In this document: positions 20,171-28,694 of the stretch, piece after piece
Numbering within the stretch: position 1 is the first letter of the stretch
Layout: every line of letters begins with the position of its first letter
Origin: Syntrophobacterales bacterium
GTDB lineage: Bacteria > Desulfobacterota > Desulfobaccia > Desulfobaccales > 0-14-0-80-60-11
Assembly (NCBI GenBank): GCA_023229795.1
Contig: JALNYP010000015.1
Span: 1 to 63,843 of the forward strand
Length of the DNA stretch: 63,843 nucleotides
Direction: 5' to 3'
Position numbers and translations under genes: made by a program
The notes under the pieces: model-generated
The model's database searches: none
Told to the model about the DNA's origin: nothing
Seen by the model: only the letters and a program-made list of their open reading frames with translations

Positions 20171-20480
20171 ATCTCTCTCCCTTGTAGTGGCGAATTAGTA
20201 AACTTGCCGCCCGACAGACATAACTTAAGAGATTCTTAGGGCATTGTCAAAGAATTTCGGGAAACTCTCCCGAAGATTTTCTGTTCTGCCCCATTTTTCC
20301 GGACCGGTTGGCGGGACTTGCCCAAAACACCACCTGTGCCGGGGCCTTTGACCTAAATCGGCATATCTGCCGCTTTGGATTAAACATGCGAAGCCCGAGG
20401 GATGATGTCAAGACCGGGCAGGGCAAGAAAATCGGGGATAATGACGTGGAGACGTAAAAATATCGGACTTTGGGCCCTGG
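20171..20480. other. Intergenic region between TPR protein and ABC permease genes
   Basis: This 310-bp stretch contains the minus-strand promoter at 20222-20250. A weak dyad occurs near 20260-20280 (TTTCGGGAAA / CTCCCGAAGA). No ORF or RNA gene was recognised. Confidence 0.5.
20222..20250 (-). promoter_or_regulatory. Putative sigma-70 promoter of the exported TPR gene
   Basis: On the minus strand TTGACA (20250-20245) is followed by a 17-bp spacer and TAAGTT (20227-20222). It lies 52 bp before the start codon. Confidence 0.5.
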
Positions 20481-21317
20481 TCAGCCCTTGAGGCGGGGAT
20501 CGATGGCTTCCCGGATACCTTCCCCCAGCAGGTTATAGCTCATTACGGTGATCAGAATGGCCAGACCGGGAAAGACCGACAGCCACCAGGCGATTTCGAT
20601 GTTGTCCTTGCCGGCGGTGAGGATATTGCCCCAACTGGGAGTGGGGGGCTGGACCCCCAACCCCAGGAAACTCAGGGCGCTTTCCGTGAGAATGGCCCCG
20701 GCCACCCCCAAGGTCGCCGAGACCATGACCGGGGCCAGGGCGTTGGGGAGCATATGGCGCAGGATCAGGCGGGTGTCGCTGGCCCCCAGGGCCCGGGCCG
20801 CGGTGACGAATTCCCGTTCCCGCAAGGAGAGAAATTCCGCCCGCACCAGGCGCGCCACCCCCATCCAACTGGTGAGGCCGATAACCGCCATGATGTTCCA
20901 GATGCTGGGCTCCAACACCGCAATCACCGCCAGAATCAGGAAGAAGGCGGGAAAACAGAGCATCAGATCCACCAGGCGCATGAGGACCTGGTCCACCCAG
21001 CCGCCGTAATACCCCGCCACAGCCCCCACGAACAGCCCGATGAGGGTGGCCAGGCCCACCGCCACGAAGCCTACTTTGAGCGACACCCGGGAGCCGTAGA
21101 TGATGCGGGAGAGCACGTCCCGGCCCAGGGTGTCCGTGCCCATGAAGTGGGCCTGGCTGGGAGGCATGAGCACCTGTTGCAGGTCAATACTGTCGGGGTC
21201 GTAGGGCGCCAGCCAGGGGGCGAAGATGGATACCACGAACAGCCCCAGGACCAGGACCAGGCCGGTTACGGCCATGCGGTTGCGCTTGAGGTGCTTCCAG
21301 AATTCACGTTGTCTCAT
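20481..21317 (-). CDS. Dipeptide/oligopeptide ABC transporter permease, DppC/OppC type
   Basis: This 278-residue inner-membrane protein has an N-terminal helix (AVTGLVLVLGLFVVSIFAPWLAPYDPD), the family motif HFMGTDTLGRDVLSRI, and the EAA loop EFVTAARALGASDTRLILRHMLPN. The start was placed at the ATG at 21317; a GTG 33 bases upstream is possible. It pairs with the DppB-type permease encoded 308 bp upstream. The ATPases and the binding protein are not adjacent. Substrate class is inferred from the family only. Confidence 0.85.
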   Translation of the reverse strand: MRQREFWKHLKRNRMAVTGLVLVLGLFVVSIFAPWLAPYDPDSIDLQQVLMPPSQAHFMGTDTLGRDVLSRIIYGSRVSLKVGFVAVGLATLIGLFVGAVAGYYGGWVDQVLMRLVDLMLCFPAFFLILAVIAVLEPSIWNIMAVIGLTSWMGVARLVRAEFLSLREREFVTAARALGASDTRLILRHMLPNALAPVMVSATLGVAGAILTESALSFLGLGVQPPTPSWGNILTAGKDNIEIAWWLSVFPGLAILITVMSYNLLGEGIREAIDPRLKG

Positions 21318-21385
21318 AGGCAGGTTCTGGGTTTTGGGAAAAAACCTCACTAAACGTCCATGATCCAGAGAGGTTCACCCCTGAA

Positions 21386-21467
21386 GATGAAAAATCCCCC
21401 CTACCCCCCTTTTCCAAAGGGGGGTTTTAAAAGTCCCCCTTTGGCAAAGGGGGATTTAGGGGGATTT
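21386..21467. repeat. Dispersed 82-bp repeat (copy 2, inverted relative to copy 1)
   Basis: It matches the reverse complement of 13041-13123 with only a few differences. It is inserted between the dppB- and dppC-like genes and separates two genes that are normally adjacent. Confidence 0.85.
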
Positions 21468-21625
21468 GAGGTTTTCATGGCAAAGCTCCTGGTGATTGCT
21501 CCTGTTAATATCAGTCTTAAAAGGATTCCTTCTTTTTCCAATCTCCCCACTGGGCGAGAGGGTAGGGTGAGGGGCAAAGGCACCTCCACGAAAACGGAAA
21601 ACGGAAAATCGAAAACTTTCGTTCC

Positions 21626-22600
21626 TCACCCTGTCCTGATCCTGGGGTCCACCAGGGCGTAGCCCACGTCCGCCAGCATGTTGCCCAAGAGCGTCAGCAC
21701 CGCGCCGATGACCAGCTCCCCCATCACCAAGGGATAGTCCCGGGCCATCACCGCGCCGTAGAACAACTGGCCCATGCCGGGAATGGCAAAGATGGACTCG
21801 AAAATGACGCTGCCGCCGATGAGGCCCGGCACGCTCAAACCCAGGATAGTAATCACCGGGAGAAGGGCGTTGCGCAAGGCGTGTTTGAAAATCACCACCC
21901 GCTCCGGCAATCCCTTGGCCCGGGCCGTGGTGATGTAATCCTGGCGGATCACCTCCAGCATGTTGCCCCGCATATACCGGGACATGCCCGCCAGACCCCC
22001 GAACGCGGCCACCAATACCGGCAGGGTGACGTGGGCCGCCAGGTCTTGCAGCTTCTGCCAGAAGGTGAACTGATGGAAGTTGAGGGAGGTGAGGCCCGAG
22101 ATGGGCAGCCAATCCAGGTAGACCCCGAAAAACATGATCAGGAGCAGGGCCAGCCAGAAGGTGGGCATGGCGAACCCGAAAAAGACGAACAGGGTGGTGC
22201 CTTTGTCAAACCACGAATGGGCCCGGTACGCGGCGATAACCCCGATGGGGATGGACACCCCCAAAATGATGATCAGGCTCATGAAGTTAAGCCCCAGGGT
22301 GATGCCGACGCGTTCCTTGATCTTGTCCCATACCGGCCGCCGGTCCGGGGAAAAGGAGCGCCCGAAGTCCAGGGTGGAGACGCGGGAGAGCCAGTCCCAG
22401 TATTGCACCATCAGGGGTTTGTCCAGCCCATAGAGTTCCCGCAGGCGCTTCTGGGCCTCCAGCGACGCCTTGGGATTGAGGGTGGTCTGCATGTCGGTGG
22501 GGGTCCCCGGCGCCAGATGGATGACCATGAAAGAGACCAGGGTGATCCCCAGGAGCATGGGGATCATGAAACCCAACCGTTTCAGGATATAGAGCCACAT
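21626..22600 (-). CDS. Dipeptide/oligopeptide ABC transporter permease, DppB/OppB type
   Basis: This 324-residue protein starts MWLYILKRLGFMIPMLLGIT, the standard DppB opening. It has about six membrane helices, the periplasmic loop with LAPGTP and YGLDKPLMVQY, and the EAA motif DYITTARAKGLPERVVIFKHALRN. It forms the membrane channel with the DppC-type protein. It is first in the minus-strand operon, though the 308-bp gap to the partner is unusually long and filled by a dispersed repeat. Confidence 0.88.
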   Translation of the reverse strand: MWLYILKRLGFMIPMLLGITLVSFMVIHLAPGTPTDMQTTLNPKASLEAQKRLRELYGLDKPLMVQYWDWLSRVSTLDFGRSFSPDRRPVWDKIKERVGITLGLNFMSLIIILGVSIPIGVIAAYRAHSWFDKGTTLFVFFGFAMPTFWLALLLIMFFGVYLDWLPISGLTSLNFHQFTFWQKLQDLAAHVTLPVLVAAFGGLAGMSRYMRGNMLEVIRQDYITTARAKGLPERVVIFKHALRNALLPVITILGLSVPGLIGGSVIFESIFAIPGMGQLFYGAVMARDYPLVMGELVIGAVLTLLGNMLADVGYALVDPRIRTG

Positions 22601-22778
22601 AAGGATAATCTCGGGATCAAGGGTAAAATTAGCCTAATTGTCTCGGCAATGCAAGGGGGGCAGGGGAAGGCGGGGACTAAAGAACCCGGATATTCCGGCT
22701 AGGGCTGACAGCTTGGATCGGTAAAGAGAGACGCCCAGGGCGGGGCGGGAGCCGGTGATCCAGGGGTTCAGCAACGAC

Positions 22779-23293
22779 TCAGCGGTATTCCTGCCAATGT
22801 TTCAACACCTGGCGCGCCCGGTCCACATAGCCCGGCAGGGCCTTGAGGGTAACCGGACCCAGGCCCGGGCGAGCCTCCCAGGGGTTTTCCACTTCCAGGG
22901 CCAGGATGCGCAGCTCCCGGGGAAATTCAGGCCCATCCGCTCGGCCAGCCGCAGCACCTCCGGCAGGACAAAGGAATGGCCCGAAGGGGCCGCTTCCCGG
23001 TGAAAATCGGCGGGACAAAACTCCCGCACGGTGCCCGGCGGGACTTCGCGGGTAAAGACCGCGTCCAGGAGCAGAACCCGGTCGTAGCATTCCAGGAGTC
23101 CCAGGAGGGCCAGGGCGCCGGGACCCACGATGATGTCCACCCTATTCCGGAATTCGCCTTTCAACAGCCCGGCGGCGATGAGCCCAACGTCCTCGTCCCC
23201 CAGAAAGTCATGGCCGAGGGCCAGGAGCAGGATGCGTCCCGGGGCGCTCTTGGTTTCCGGCGTTTGCTTGGCGGCGGCTGGCAGCATCATCAA
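22779..23293 (-). pseudogene. Hydrogenase maturation protease (HyaD/HupD family), frameshifted
   Basis: The first frame (from 23293) carries the M52 family features: ILLLALGHDFLGDEDVGLIA (Gly-x-x-x-x-Gly-Asp), LLLDAV with the second metal-ligand Asp, and SGHSFVLPEVLRLAERMG. The conserved C-terminal part (FPRELRILALEVENPWE ... VLKHWQEYR, to 22779) lies in the next frame. A single missing base near 22927 (CTG-AAT instead of CTG-GAA-T) explains this. These endopeptidases cut the C-terminus of the NiFe-hydrogenase large subunit after Ni insertion. No hydrogenase gene is in the window. It is either decayed or a sequencing error. Confidence 0.75.
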
Positions 23294-23542
23294 TCCTGGT
23301 ATCAGGGGCCTTGGGTTAGTTTCACTCTTTTATAATCATCTATATTGGCATTTGCCATAATCATGCCAAATATTTCCTGGCCAAACCTTTTGTGCAATTG
23401 TGATGAAATTAGAGGAGTTAAACCTTTTGGGATGATCAGGGTGGAAATTTCCGATAGCCCGGGCCGGGGAAATTTCCCCCTTACAAGGGAACAATCACCC
23501 CAGGGAACCGGAGGAAAGGACTAAAAACCCAGAACCCGCTCC

Positions 23543-24349
23543 CTAAGCCTCGCCGGCCAGGACCTGATCTTCCAGGTAACGGGCGAAGGCCGCGGCGCTC
23601 CGGGAGCTTTGCAGGTAGAGGGCGATGTGGGCCTCGTCCTGGGGGTAGTAGCCCGGATAGCCGGTGGGCGCGGCGCCGCCGGGGCAGTGGACCAGGGCGC
23701 TGAGCCAAATGGCGGGAATGAGGCGCCATTCGGGCCCGTCTTGGAGGACCCCCTCCACCCGTTCCTCCACGGTGGCGATGACCTGACGCGCGGCCTCGAT
23801 GGCCAGGCGCCAGTCCGAGACCCGAGGAATGAGGATATTGCCGCGGGAGTCGCCCCGGGCGGCGTGCACCAGGGTGACGTCCGGGGTCAGGGCCTGGACC
23901 GCCACCAATTCTTCCCCGGAGAAAGGGTCGGCCAGCACCCGAAAGCGGGGATTGACCGCGAGGTAGGCCGAGCCCAGAATGCCCCGGACCGGCAGAAACG
24001 GCACGCCCATGCCCCCCGCCTGGAGGGCCCGGAGCAGCGCCCCTCAGGGATACTCCCGGCAGGCCAGCCGGCCCGCCTCCACTGCGGCCCTGAACTGGGG
24101 CGCCATACCGTATTCCTCCAGTCCCACCTGGGCGAAATGGAGGCGGTCGGCCAGCCCGGCCCCCACGGCCAGGTCCACGTTGAGGCCCCCGGTAGGCACG
24201 GTGATCAATCCCAGACGACGGCGGCCCTGGCGGATGAGTTCCCGGATCAGGGCCATGGGCGCGGCGCGGGTGTGCCCCCCCAGGGCCACCAGGTCGCCGT
24301 CCTTGACCAGCGACGCGGCGGCGGACAGGTCAGTCCAGACAGGTGGCAT
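23543..24349 (-). pseudogene. Family I CoA-transferase subunit A (GctA-like), interrupted by in-frame TGA
   Basis: The frame starts at ATG 24349 (MPPVWTDLSAAASLVKDGD) with the glycine-rich VALGGHTRAAPMALIRELIRQG and LITVPTGGLNVDLAVGAG. It ends at TGA (24046-24044) after EYP, yet the same frame continues with GALLRALQAGGMGVPFLPVRG to a natural stop at 23543. MGVPFLPVRG-like segments are standard in glutaconate/3-oxoacid CoA-transferase A subunits. So this is one gene with a nonsense codon, not two genes. The start overlaps the upstream Nudix gene by 20 bases. A downstream B subunit was not found. Confidence 0.72.
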
Positions 24350-24935
24350 CGTGGTCTCCAGGTATGGGGTAGGCCCCCAGGTGGGCCAGCAGGTGCAGGA
24401 GGATGCGGGCGGTAGCCCCCCAGACCACCTCTTGGCCGTTGTGCCAATAGCAGACCCGGGTGGTGCGGCCCTGGAAGATATAGGGGCCGCTGCTCCAGCG
24501 CTCCGGCGCGTAAAAACCCGCCAGCGGTAGAGGCAGCAAACGCTTGACCTCCCGGGGACTGGTATGGAAGTCATAAGGGTGGGGAATGAGCCCCACATAA
24601 GGGGTGATGTGATAGCCGGTGATGGTGGCTACCCCGGGGAGCGTGCCCAGGACCTCCACTGCCTCGGGGGCCAGGCCGATCTCCTCAAAGGTTTCCCTCA
24701 AGGCGGTGGCCAACAGGTGCTGGTCCTCCGGGTCCCGGACGCCCCCCGGGAAGGCAATCTGGCCCCGGTGGTCCTTGACCATCAGGGTGCGCTGGGTAAA
24801 GAGCACCTGGAGAGCATCGTCCTGAAGGAAGAGGGGCACCAGGACCCCGGCGGGGGTGAGTTCCGGCGCCGGCGCCGGCGGGGCCAACTCCAGGGGTAAT
24901 TCGTCCTTGAGGCGGGCTAACTGTTGCGATCCCAT
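24330..24935 (-). CDS. NudL-type Nudix hydrolase (CoA pyrophosphatase family)
   Basis: This 201-residue protein has a Nudix box GGVRDPEDQHLLATALRETF-EEIGL (GX5EX7REUXEEXGU pattern) preceded by HRGQIAFPG, the accessory motif typical of CoA-cleaving NudL/YeaB enzymes. It probably hydrolyses CoA or acyl-CoA to phosphopantetheine and 3',5'-ADP. The start was set at ATG 24935; the open frame upstream to 25040 is not conserved-looking. Its 3' end overlaps the CoA-transferase start by 20 bases, which suggests coupled expression and a shared link to CoA metabolism. Confidence 0.82.
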   Translation of the reverse strand: MGSQQLARLKDELPLELAPPAPAPELTPAGVLVPLFLQDDALQVLFTQRTLMVKDHRGQIAFPGGVRDPEDQHLLATALRETFEEIGLAPEAVEVLGTLPGVATITGYHITPYVGLIPHPYDFHTSPREVKRLLPLPLAGFYAPERWSSGPYIFQGRTTRVCYWHNGQEVVWGATARILLHLLAHLGAYPIPGDHDATCLD

Positions 24936-25033
24936 GCTCTTTTTTACCACGGAGCCGAGATCCTGGCAACCAGGGCCGGTGATCGCCGGCCCTGTGTTTT
25001 TCTGAGAAGTCGGGCCGGAGGCGCCGGGCATGA

Positions 25034-25062
25034 TTGACAAGGCGAAATGAGAACCTTATGTT
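25034..25062 (+). promoter_or_regulatory. Putative sigma-70 promoter of the ferritin-like gene
   Basis: TTGACA (25034-25039), a 17-bp spacer and TATGTT (25057-25062) lie 60 bp upstream of ATG 25123. Confidence 0.6.
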
Positions 25063-25122
25063 GAGTTAGGGAATAAACGGCCCACCCTCGCCGGGAAAGA
25101 GGCCATAAGGGAGATACCGACC

Positions 25123-25647
25123 ATGAAAGTGCAGGAATATATGCTGAAGGCCTTGAAAGACGCGGTGCAGATGGAGGTCGAAGGCCGCCAGTTCTATCTG
25201 GAGGCCGCCAAGAAAGTCAAAAGTCCCGGGGTCAGGGAGATCATGGAGTACCTGGCGGAGGCGGAAAAATACCACATCGAAAAATTCAACGAGATCTATC
25301 GGGATCTGGAGAAGGAACAGGGCTGGACCGAGCCCATGGCGGCCTTCAAGCCGCCCGAACATGAGCCTTACGTCTGTGTCACGGCCATGACCAAGGACGA
25401 CCAGGGCACCGGCGGCGCCGACGATCTCCAGGCCTTGAAGACCGGCATCAAGATGGAGGAGTGCTCCATCGACTATTACACCAAACTGGCCAAGGAAACC
25501 AACAACCCCCTGGCCCGCCGCTTTTTCATGAGCGTGGCCCATGAAGAACGGGGCCACTACCTGACCCTGATGGACATGCACAATTACCTGACGCTCCCCG
25601 AAGACTGGTTTTACGTCACCCAGATGAGCAACGTGGACGGAGCTTAA
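25123..25647 (+). CDS. Ferritin-like/rubrerythrin-family di-iron protein
   Basis: This 174-residue protein is a four-helix bundle with two ExxH-type motifs: DAVQMEVEGRQFYLEAA followed by EAEKYHIEKFNEIY, and IKMEECSIDYYTKLAKE followed by HEERGHYLTL. These positions match the di-iron ligands of rubrerythrin. There is no C-terminal rubredoxin domain (no CxxC pair), so electrons for peroxide reduction must come from elsewhere. Such proteins protect anaerobes from peroxide. GGGAGA precedes the ATG. A promoter lies at 25034-25062. Confidence 0.83.
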   Translation: MKVQEYMLKALKDAVQMEVEGRQFYLEAAKKVKSPGVREIMEYLAEAEKYHIEKFNEIYRDLEKEQGWTEPMAAFKPPEHEPYVCVTAMTKDDQGTGGADDLQALKTGIKMEECSIDYYTKLAKETNNPLARRFFMSVAHEERGHYLTLMDMHNYLTLPEDWFYVTQMSNVDGA

Positions 25648-25734
25648 AGAAGGGGGAAAAGGGAAAGAGGCGAAAAGGGGAAAAGGGACGCCTTGCGGCG
25701 CTGCAAGGCATGGCCTTACGAAAATTGCGTTCTA

Positions 25735-25862
25735 ATATAGCATTTGCCAAAAATAATTTCCCGTAGGGGCATGGCGAGCCATGCCCAAACCTTCGAGGGC
25801 ACGGCACGCCGTGCCCCTACATCAACTAGGCAATCGGAAGGGACTTTTGGCAAATGCTATAT
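25735..25862. mobile_element. 128-bp MITE with 18-bp perfect terminal inverted repeats
   Basis: The left end ATATAGCATTTGCCAAAA (25735-25752) is the exact reverse complement of 25845-25862. The inside is a second nested inverted repeat (25763-25820, ends GTAGGGGC / GCCCCTAC) of the dispersed palindrome family. There is no coding capacity. It sits directly upstream of the MBL gene, whose SD lies a few bases after the right end, so it may carry that gene's promoter or leader. No target duplication longer than a TA-rich stretch was seen. Confidence 0.85.
25763..25820. repeat. Dispersed palindromic repeat inside the MITE
   Basis: GTAGGGGCATGGC/GCCATGCCC and GGGCACGGC/GCCGTGCCCCTAC form two hairpins and an overall inverted pair. 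It is related to the copies at 12650, 19518, 40839 and 41858. Confidence 0.8.
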
Positions 25863-25884
25863 ATATGAGGAGAAACCGCAGGCC

Positions 25885-26640
25885 ATGGAACTGACCGTCA
25901 TCGGGTCCGGCACCGGCGTCCCTTCCCTGCGCCGGGGCTCGCCGTGCCTGGCGGTCAAGGCCGGGGGCCGGCTGGTGGTCCTCGACCTGGGATCGGGCAG
26001 CCTGCGGGCCCTGCTGCGCCGCGGCCTTAATTTTTCGGATATCGACGTCCTGGCCCTGACCCACCTCCATCCCGACCACGTGGGGGATCTCATCCCCTTT
26101 TGGTTCGCCACCCGTTACGCCCTGGGCTATACGCGGCGGCAGCCCTTTAAGCTCCTGGCGGCGCGGGGCTTTGTCCGGTTTCACGACCTGCTCAAGGAGG
26201 CCTTCTCCGGCTGGGTGGAACCGCCGGCGGGCCTCATGGACCTGAGAGAACTCTCGGCCGACGGCCCGGATGAAGTCAGGGGCGAAGGCCTGGTGATCAA
26301 GAGCGCCCCTACCGGCCATACCGCCGGCAGCCTGGCCTACCGGGTGGAGGCCGAAGGCCGCTCCCTGGTCTATTCCGGGGATACGGATGTCAGCGACTCC
26401 CTGGCGGACCTGGCCCGGGGAGCCGATCTGTTGGTGCTGGAAGCCGCCAATCCCTTCAAGGTCCCGGGACACCTTACTCCCCGGGAGGCCGGCCGTCTGG
26501 CCGCCCGGGCCGGAGTGATCCGGTTGGTCCTGACCCACTTTTATCCGCCCTGCGATGCCGTGGACGTGGTGGCCCTGGCGGCCCAGGAGTTTAAAGGCGA
26601 TATCCTGCGGGCCGAAGATGGCTTAAATCTGATAATTTGA
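25885..26640 (+). CDS. RNase Z-like metallo-beta-lactamase-fold hydrolase
   Basis: This 251-residue protein has an MBL fold with THLHPDHVGD (HxHxDH at about residues 60-66), GHTAGSLAYRV, a SGDT metal ligand and LTHFYPP near the end. This arrangement is that of the RNase Z/ElaC-like group, but the protein is shorter and lacks an exosite arm, so it may act on another phosphodiester or ester. The start was set at ATG 25885 (MELTVIGSGTG), with GAGGAG upstream. The leader comes from the MITE. Confidence 0.8.
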   Translation: MELTVIGSGTGVPSLRRGSPCLAVKAGGRLVVLDLGSGSLRALLRRGLNFSDIDVLALTHLHPDHVGDLIPFWFATRYALGYTRRQPFKLLAARGFVRFHDLLKEAFSGWVEPPAGLMDLRELSADGPDEVRGEGLVIKSAPTGHTAGSLAYRVEAEGRSLVYSGDTDVSDSLADLARGADLLVLEAANPFKVPGHLTPREAGRLAARAGVIRLVLTHFYPPCDAVDVVALAAQEFKGDILRAEDGLNLII

Positions 26641-26710
26641 GGCGCGCTGCGGTTGAACCGCGCTAAAGTTGACGTGCGAAGCCTGGGAATGAGGATTGAG
26701 AGGTTATAAC

Positions 26711-27016
26711 ATGATGCATAAATTAGCTTCATTGGCCCGACATCGACTCGCGGTGGCGCTGGTGCTGATCGCTTTCGTTCTGGCGGGATGCAGCCTTACG
26801 CGGATCAGCCAGGAAAATTTTGAAAAAATCCAAACCGGCATGACTTTGGCGCAGGTGACGGCCATCCTGGGAGAGCCGACGGAATCCTCCAGCGTGGACG
26901 TGGCGGTCTTTTCCGGCACTGTGTCCAAGTGGAAACATGGTGATGTCACCATTACCATCCAGTTTGTCAATGGCAAGGTGGTGGCCAAGCAATTATCCAA
27001 AGGCCAGCCGCAGTAA
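26711..27016 (+). CDS. SmpA/OmlA(BamE)-like small lipoprotein
   Basis: This 101-residue protein has a signal peptide with lipobox LAGC (VLIAFVLAGCSLTR), then the BamE-like core FEKIQTGMTLAQVTAILGEPTE and a beta-rich end (VSKWKHGDVTITIQFVNGKVV). BamE helps outer-membrane protein assembly, but many short relatives with the GMTxxQVxxxLGxP motif have unknown roles. The start ATG 26711 follows GAGAGGT. It is probably single, 55 bp before the next gene. Confidence 0.78.
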   Translation: MMHKLASLARHRLAVALVLIAFVLAGCSLTRISQENFEKIQTGMTLAQVTAILGEPTESSSVDVAVFSGTVSKWKHGDVTITIQFVNGKVVAKQLSKGQPQ

Positions 27017-27071
27017 GTCTGCCGAAACCCGGTTCCTTAATTACTATTAAGTCAATCTAAAGAGGATCAGT

Positions 27072-27866
27072 ATGCCAATCATTACTATTTCCCGGGGTTC
27101 CTACAGCCGGGGCAAAGAGGTGGCGGAAAAGCTGGCCGTCGCATTGGGCTATGAATGCATCTCCCGGGATATTCTCCTGGAGGCCTCGGAACAATTCAAC
27201 ATCCCGGAAATCAAGCTGGTCCGGGCCATTCACGACGCGCCGTCCATTCTGGAGCGCTTCACCTACGGCAAGGAAAGGTATGTGGCCTATCTCAAGGCAG
27301 CCTTGCTGAAGCACGTCCAGAAGGATAACGTGGTCTATCACGGTCTGGCCGGCCATTTTTTTCTTCAGGATATCCCCCATGTCCTCAAGGTCAGGATTAT
27401 CGCCGACCTGGAGGACCGGGTCACTGAGGAAATGAAGCGGGAGAATATCTCTGCGGCAGACGCCCGGTATATCCTGAAAAAAGACGATGACGAGCGCCGC
27501 CGCTGGAGTCTGCAGCTCTTTGGGGCGGATACCTGGGACCCCAAGCTTTATGATATGGTCCTGCATATCAAGTCCCTCACCGTGGACGATGCGGTGGGGC
27601 TGATTTTGCAGGCGGTAAAGCTCCCCTGCTTCCAGACCACGCCCCCGTCTCAGAAAATTCTCGACGATCTGGCCCTGGCCGCCCGGGTCCAGGCGGCCCT
27701 GGTGGAGGAGTTTCCCACCGCCAAAGTGAGCGCCCAGGAGGGCGAACTGTTTGTGGATATTAAGGGGCCTGTATCTGAAGAAAAGGACATGATCGCCCGG
27801 GCCCGGCGCATCGCCAGCAACGTCGCCGGGATCGAGGTCAAGCTGCAGTTCGCCAGGCGCGGCTGA
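27072..27866 (+). CDS. Cytidylate kinase-like protein fused to a C-terminal BON-type domain
   Basis: This 264-residue protein begins MPIITISRGSYSRGKEVAEKLA, the P-loop-like start of the Cytidylate_kin2 family, with Arg-rich KKDDDERRRWSLQLFG typical of the family lid. After about residue 190 it continues with a BON-like region (ILDDLALAARVQAALVEEF ... GELFVDIKGPV ... MIARARRIASNVAGIEVK). BON domains bind membranes or ligands. The kinase family is distinct from cytosolic Cmk and its substrate is mostly unknown. SD AGAGGA lies before ATG 27072. Confidence 0.75.
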   Translation: MPIITISRGSYSRGKEVAEKLAVALGYECISRDILLEASEQFNIPEIKLVRAIHDAPSILERFTYGKERYVAYLKAALLKHVQKDNVVYHGLAGHFFLQDIPHVLKVRIIADLEDRVTEEMKRENISAADARYILKKDDDERRRWSLQLFGADTWDPKLYDMVLHIKSLTVDDAVGLILQAVKLPCFQTTPPSQKILDDLALAARVQAALVEEFPTAKVSAQEGELFVDIKGPVSEEKDMIARARRIASNVAGIEVKLQFARRG

Positions 27867-27918
27867 GGTCTCAAGATCAGGCCAACGCGCCACCTGAAAG
27901 GAAGCCAAGGAGACCCAG

Positions 27919-28638
27919 ATGCTTCTGACCGGCAAACGCATTGTCATCATCGGGGGCAGTTCCGGCATGGGCCTGGCTACGGCCAAGGCCGCGGTGGCGG
28001 CAGGGGCGCGGGTGGTCATCGCCAGCCGCTCCCGGGAGAAACTGGAGAAGGCCCTCCGCGAGATCGGCGATGACACCGAGGCCCTGACTCTGGATATCCG
28101 GGATGAGGCGGCCCTGCGGGGATTCTTTAAAAAGGTAGGGGCGTTCGACCACCTGACCACCCCGGGGAATGAAGCGGCCGGCGGGCCGTTTTTGACTCGG
28201 GAAACCGCGGCCGTGCGGGCCGATTTCGACAGCAAGTTCTGGGGGCAATACCTGGCTGCCAAATACGGCGCGCCTTTCATCCGGCCGGGCGGCTCCATGG
28301 TCTTTTTCGCCGGGATCTACAGCCAACGGCCGTCTCCCGGGGTTTCGGGGGTTGCCGCCATCAACAGCGCCCTGGAGGGCCTGGCCCGGGGCCTGGCGGT
28401 GGAACTGGCTCCCATCCGGGTCAACGCGGTGTCGCCGGGCCTGGTGGACAACACCCCCATCTTCGACGCCATGCCGAAAGATGTCCGGGATGAGATGTTC
28501 CAGCATTATGCCGCGGCCACGCCGCTCAATCGCGCCGGCCAGCCCGAAGAAATCGCCCAAACCGTGCTCTACCTCATGACGAACACCCTTACCACCGGCA
28601 CCACCCTCTACGTGGACGGCGGCTACACGCTGCGCTAG
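27919..28638 (+). CDS. Short-chain dehydrogenase/reductase
   Basis: This 239-residue SDR has the nucleotide motif GGSSGMGLATAKAA near the N-terminus, and the C-terminal PEEIAQTVLYLMTN / TTGTTLYVDGGYTLR typical of classical SDRs. The catalytic Ser/Tyr/Lys region is atypical: around FFAGIYSQRPSPGVSGVAAIN there is no YxxxK, so the usual Tyr-Lys pair seems replaced (GVAAINSALEG). The activity is therefore uncertain. AAGGAG lies upstream. Neighbours give no pathway hint. Confidence 0.8.
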   Translation: MLLTGKRIVIIGGSSGMGLATAKAAVAAGARVVIASRSREKLEKALREIGDDTEALTLDIRDEAALRGFFKKVGAFDHLTTPGNEAAGGPFLTRETAAVRADFDSKFWGQYLAAKYGAPFIRPGGSMVFFAGIYSQRPSPGVSGVAAINSALEGLARGLAVELAPIRVNAVSPGLVDNTPIFDAMPKDVRDEMFQHYAAATPLNRAGQPEEIAQTVLYLMTNTLTTGTTLYVDGGYTLR

Positions 28639-28694
28639 GCTGCGCAGCCCTCGCCCCACGTGCTTTCCAATCATGGTCAGCGGAGGATAATCAT

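Noticed and set aside
24040..24050. Selenocysteine insertion at the TGA of the CoA-transferase
   Set aside because: No selenoprotein of this family is known to me, TGA is used as a normal stop throughout, and no convincing SECIS stem was identified.
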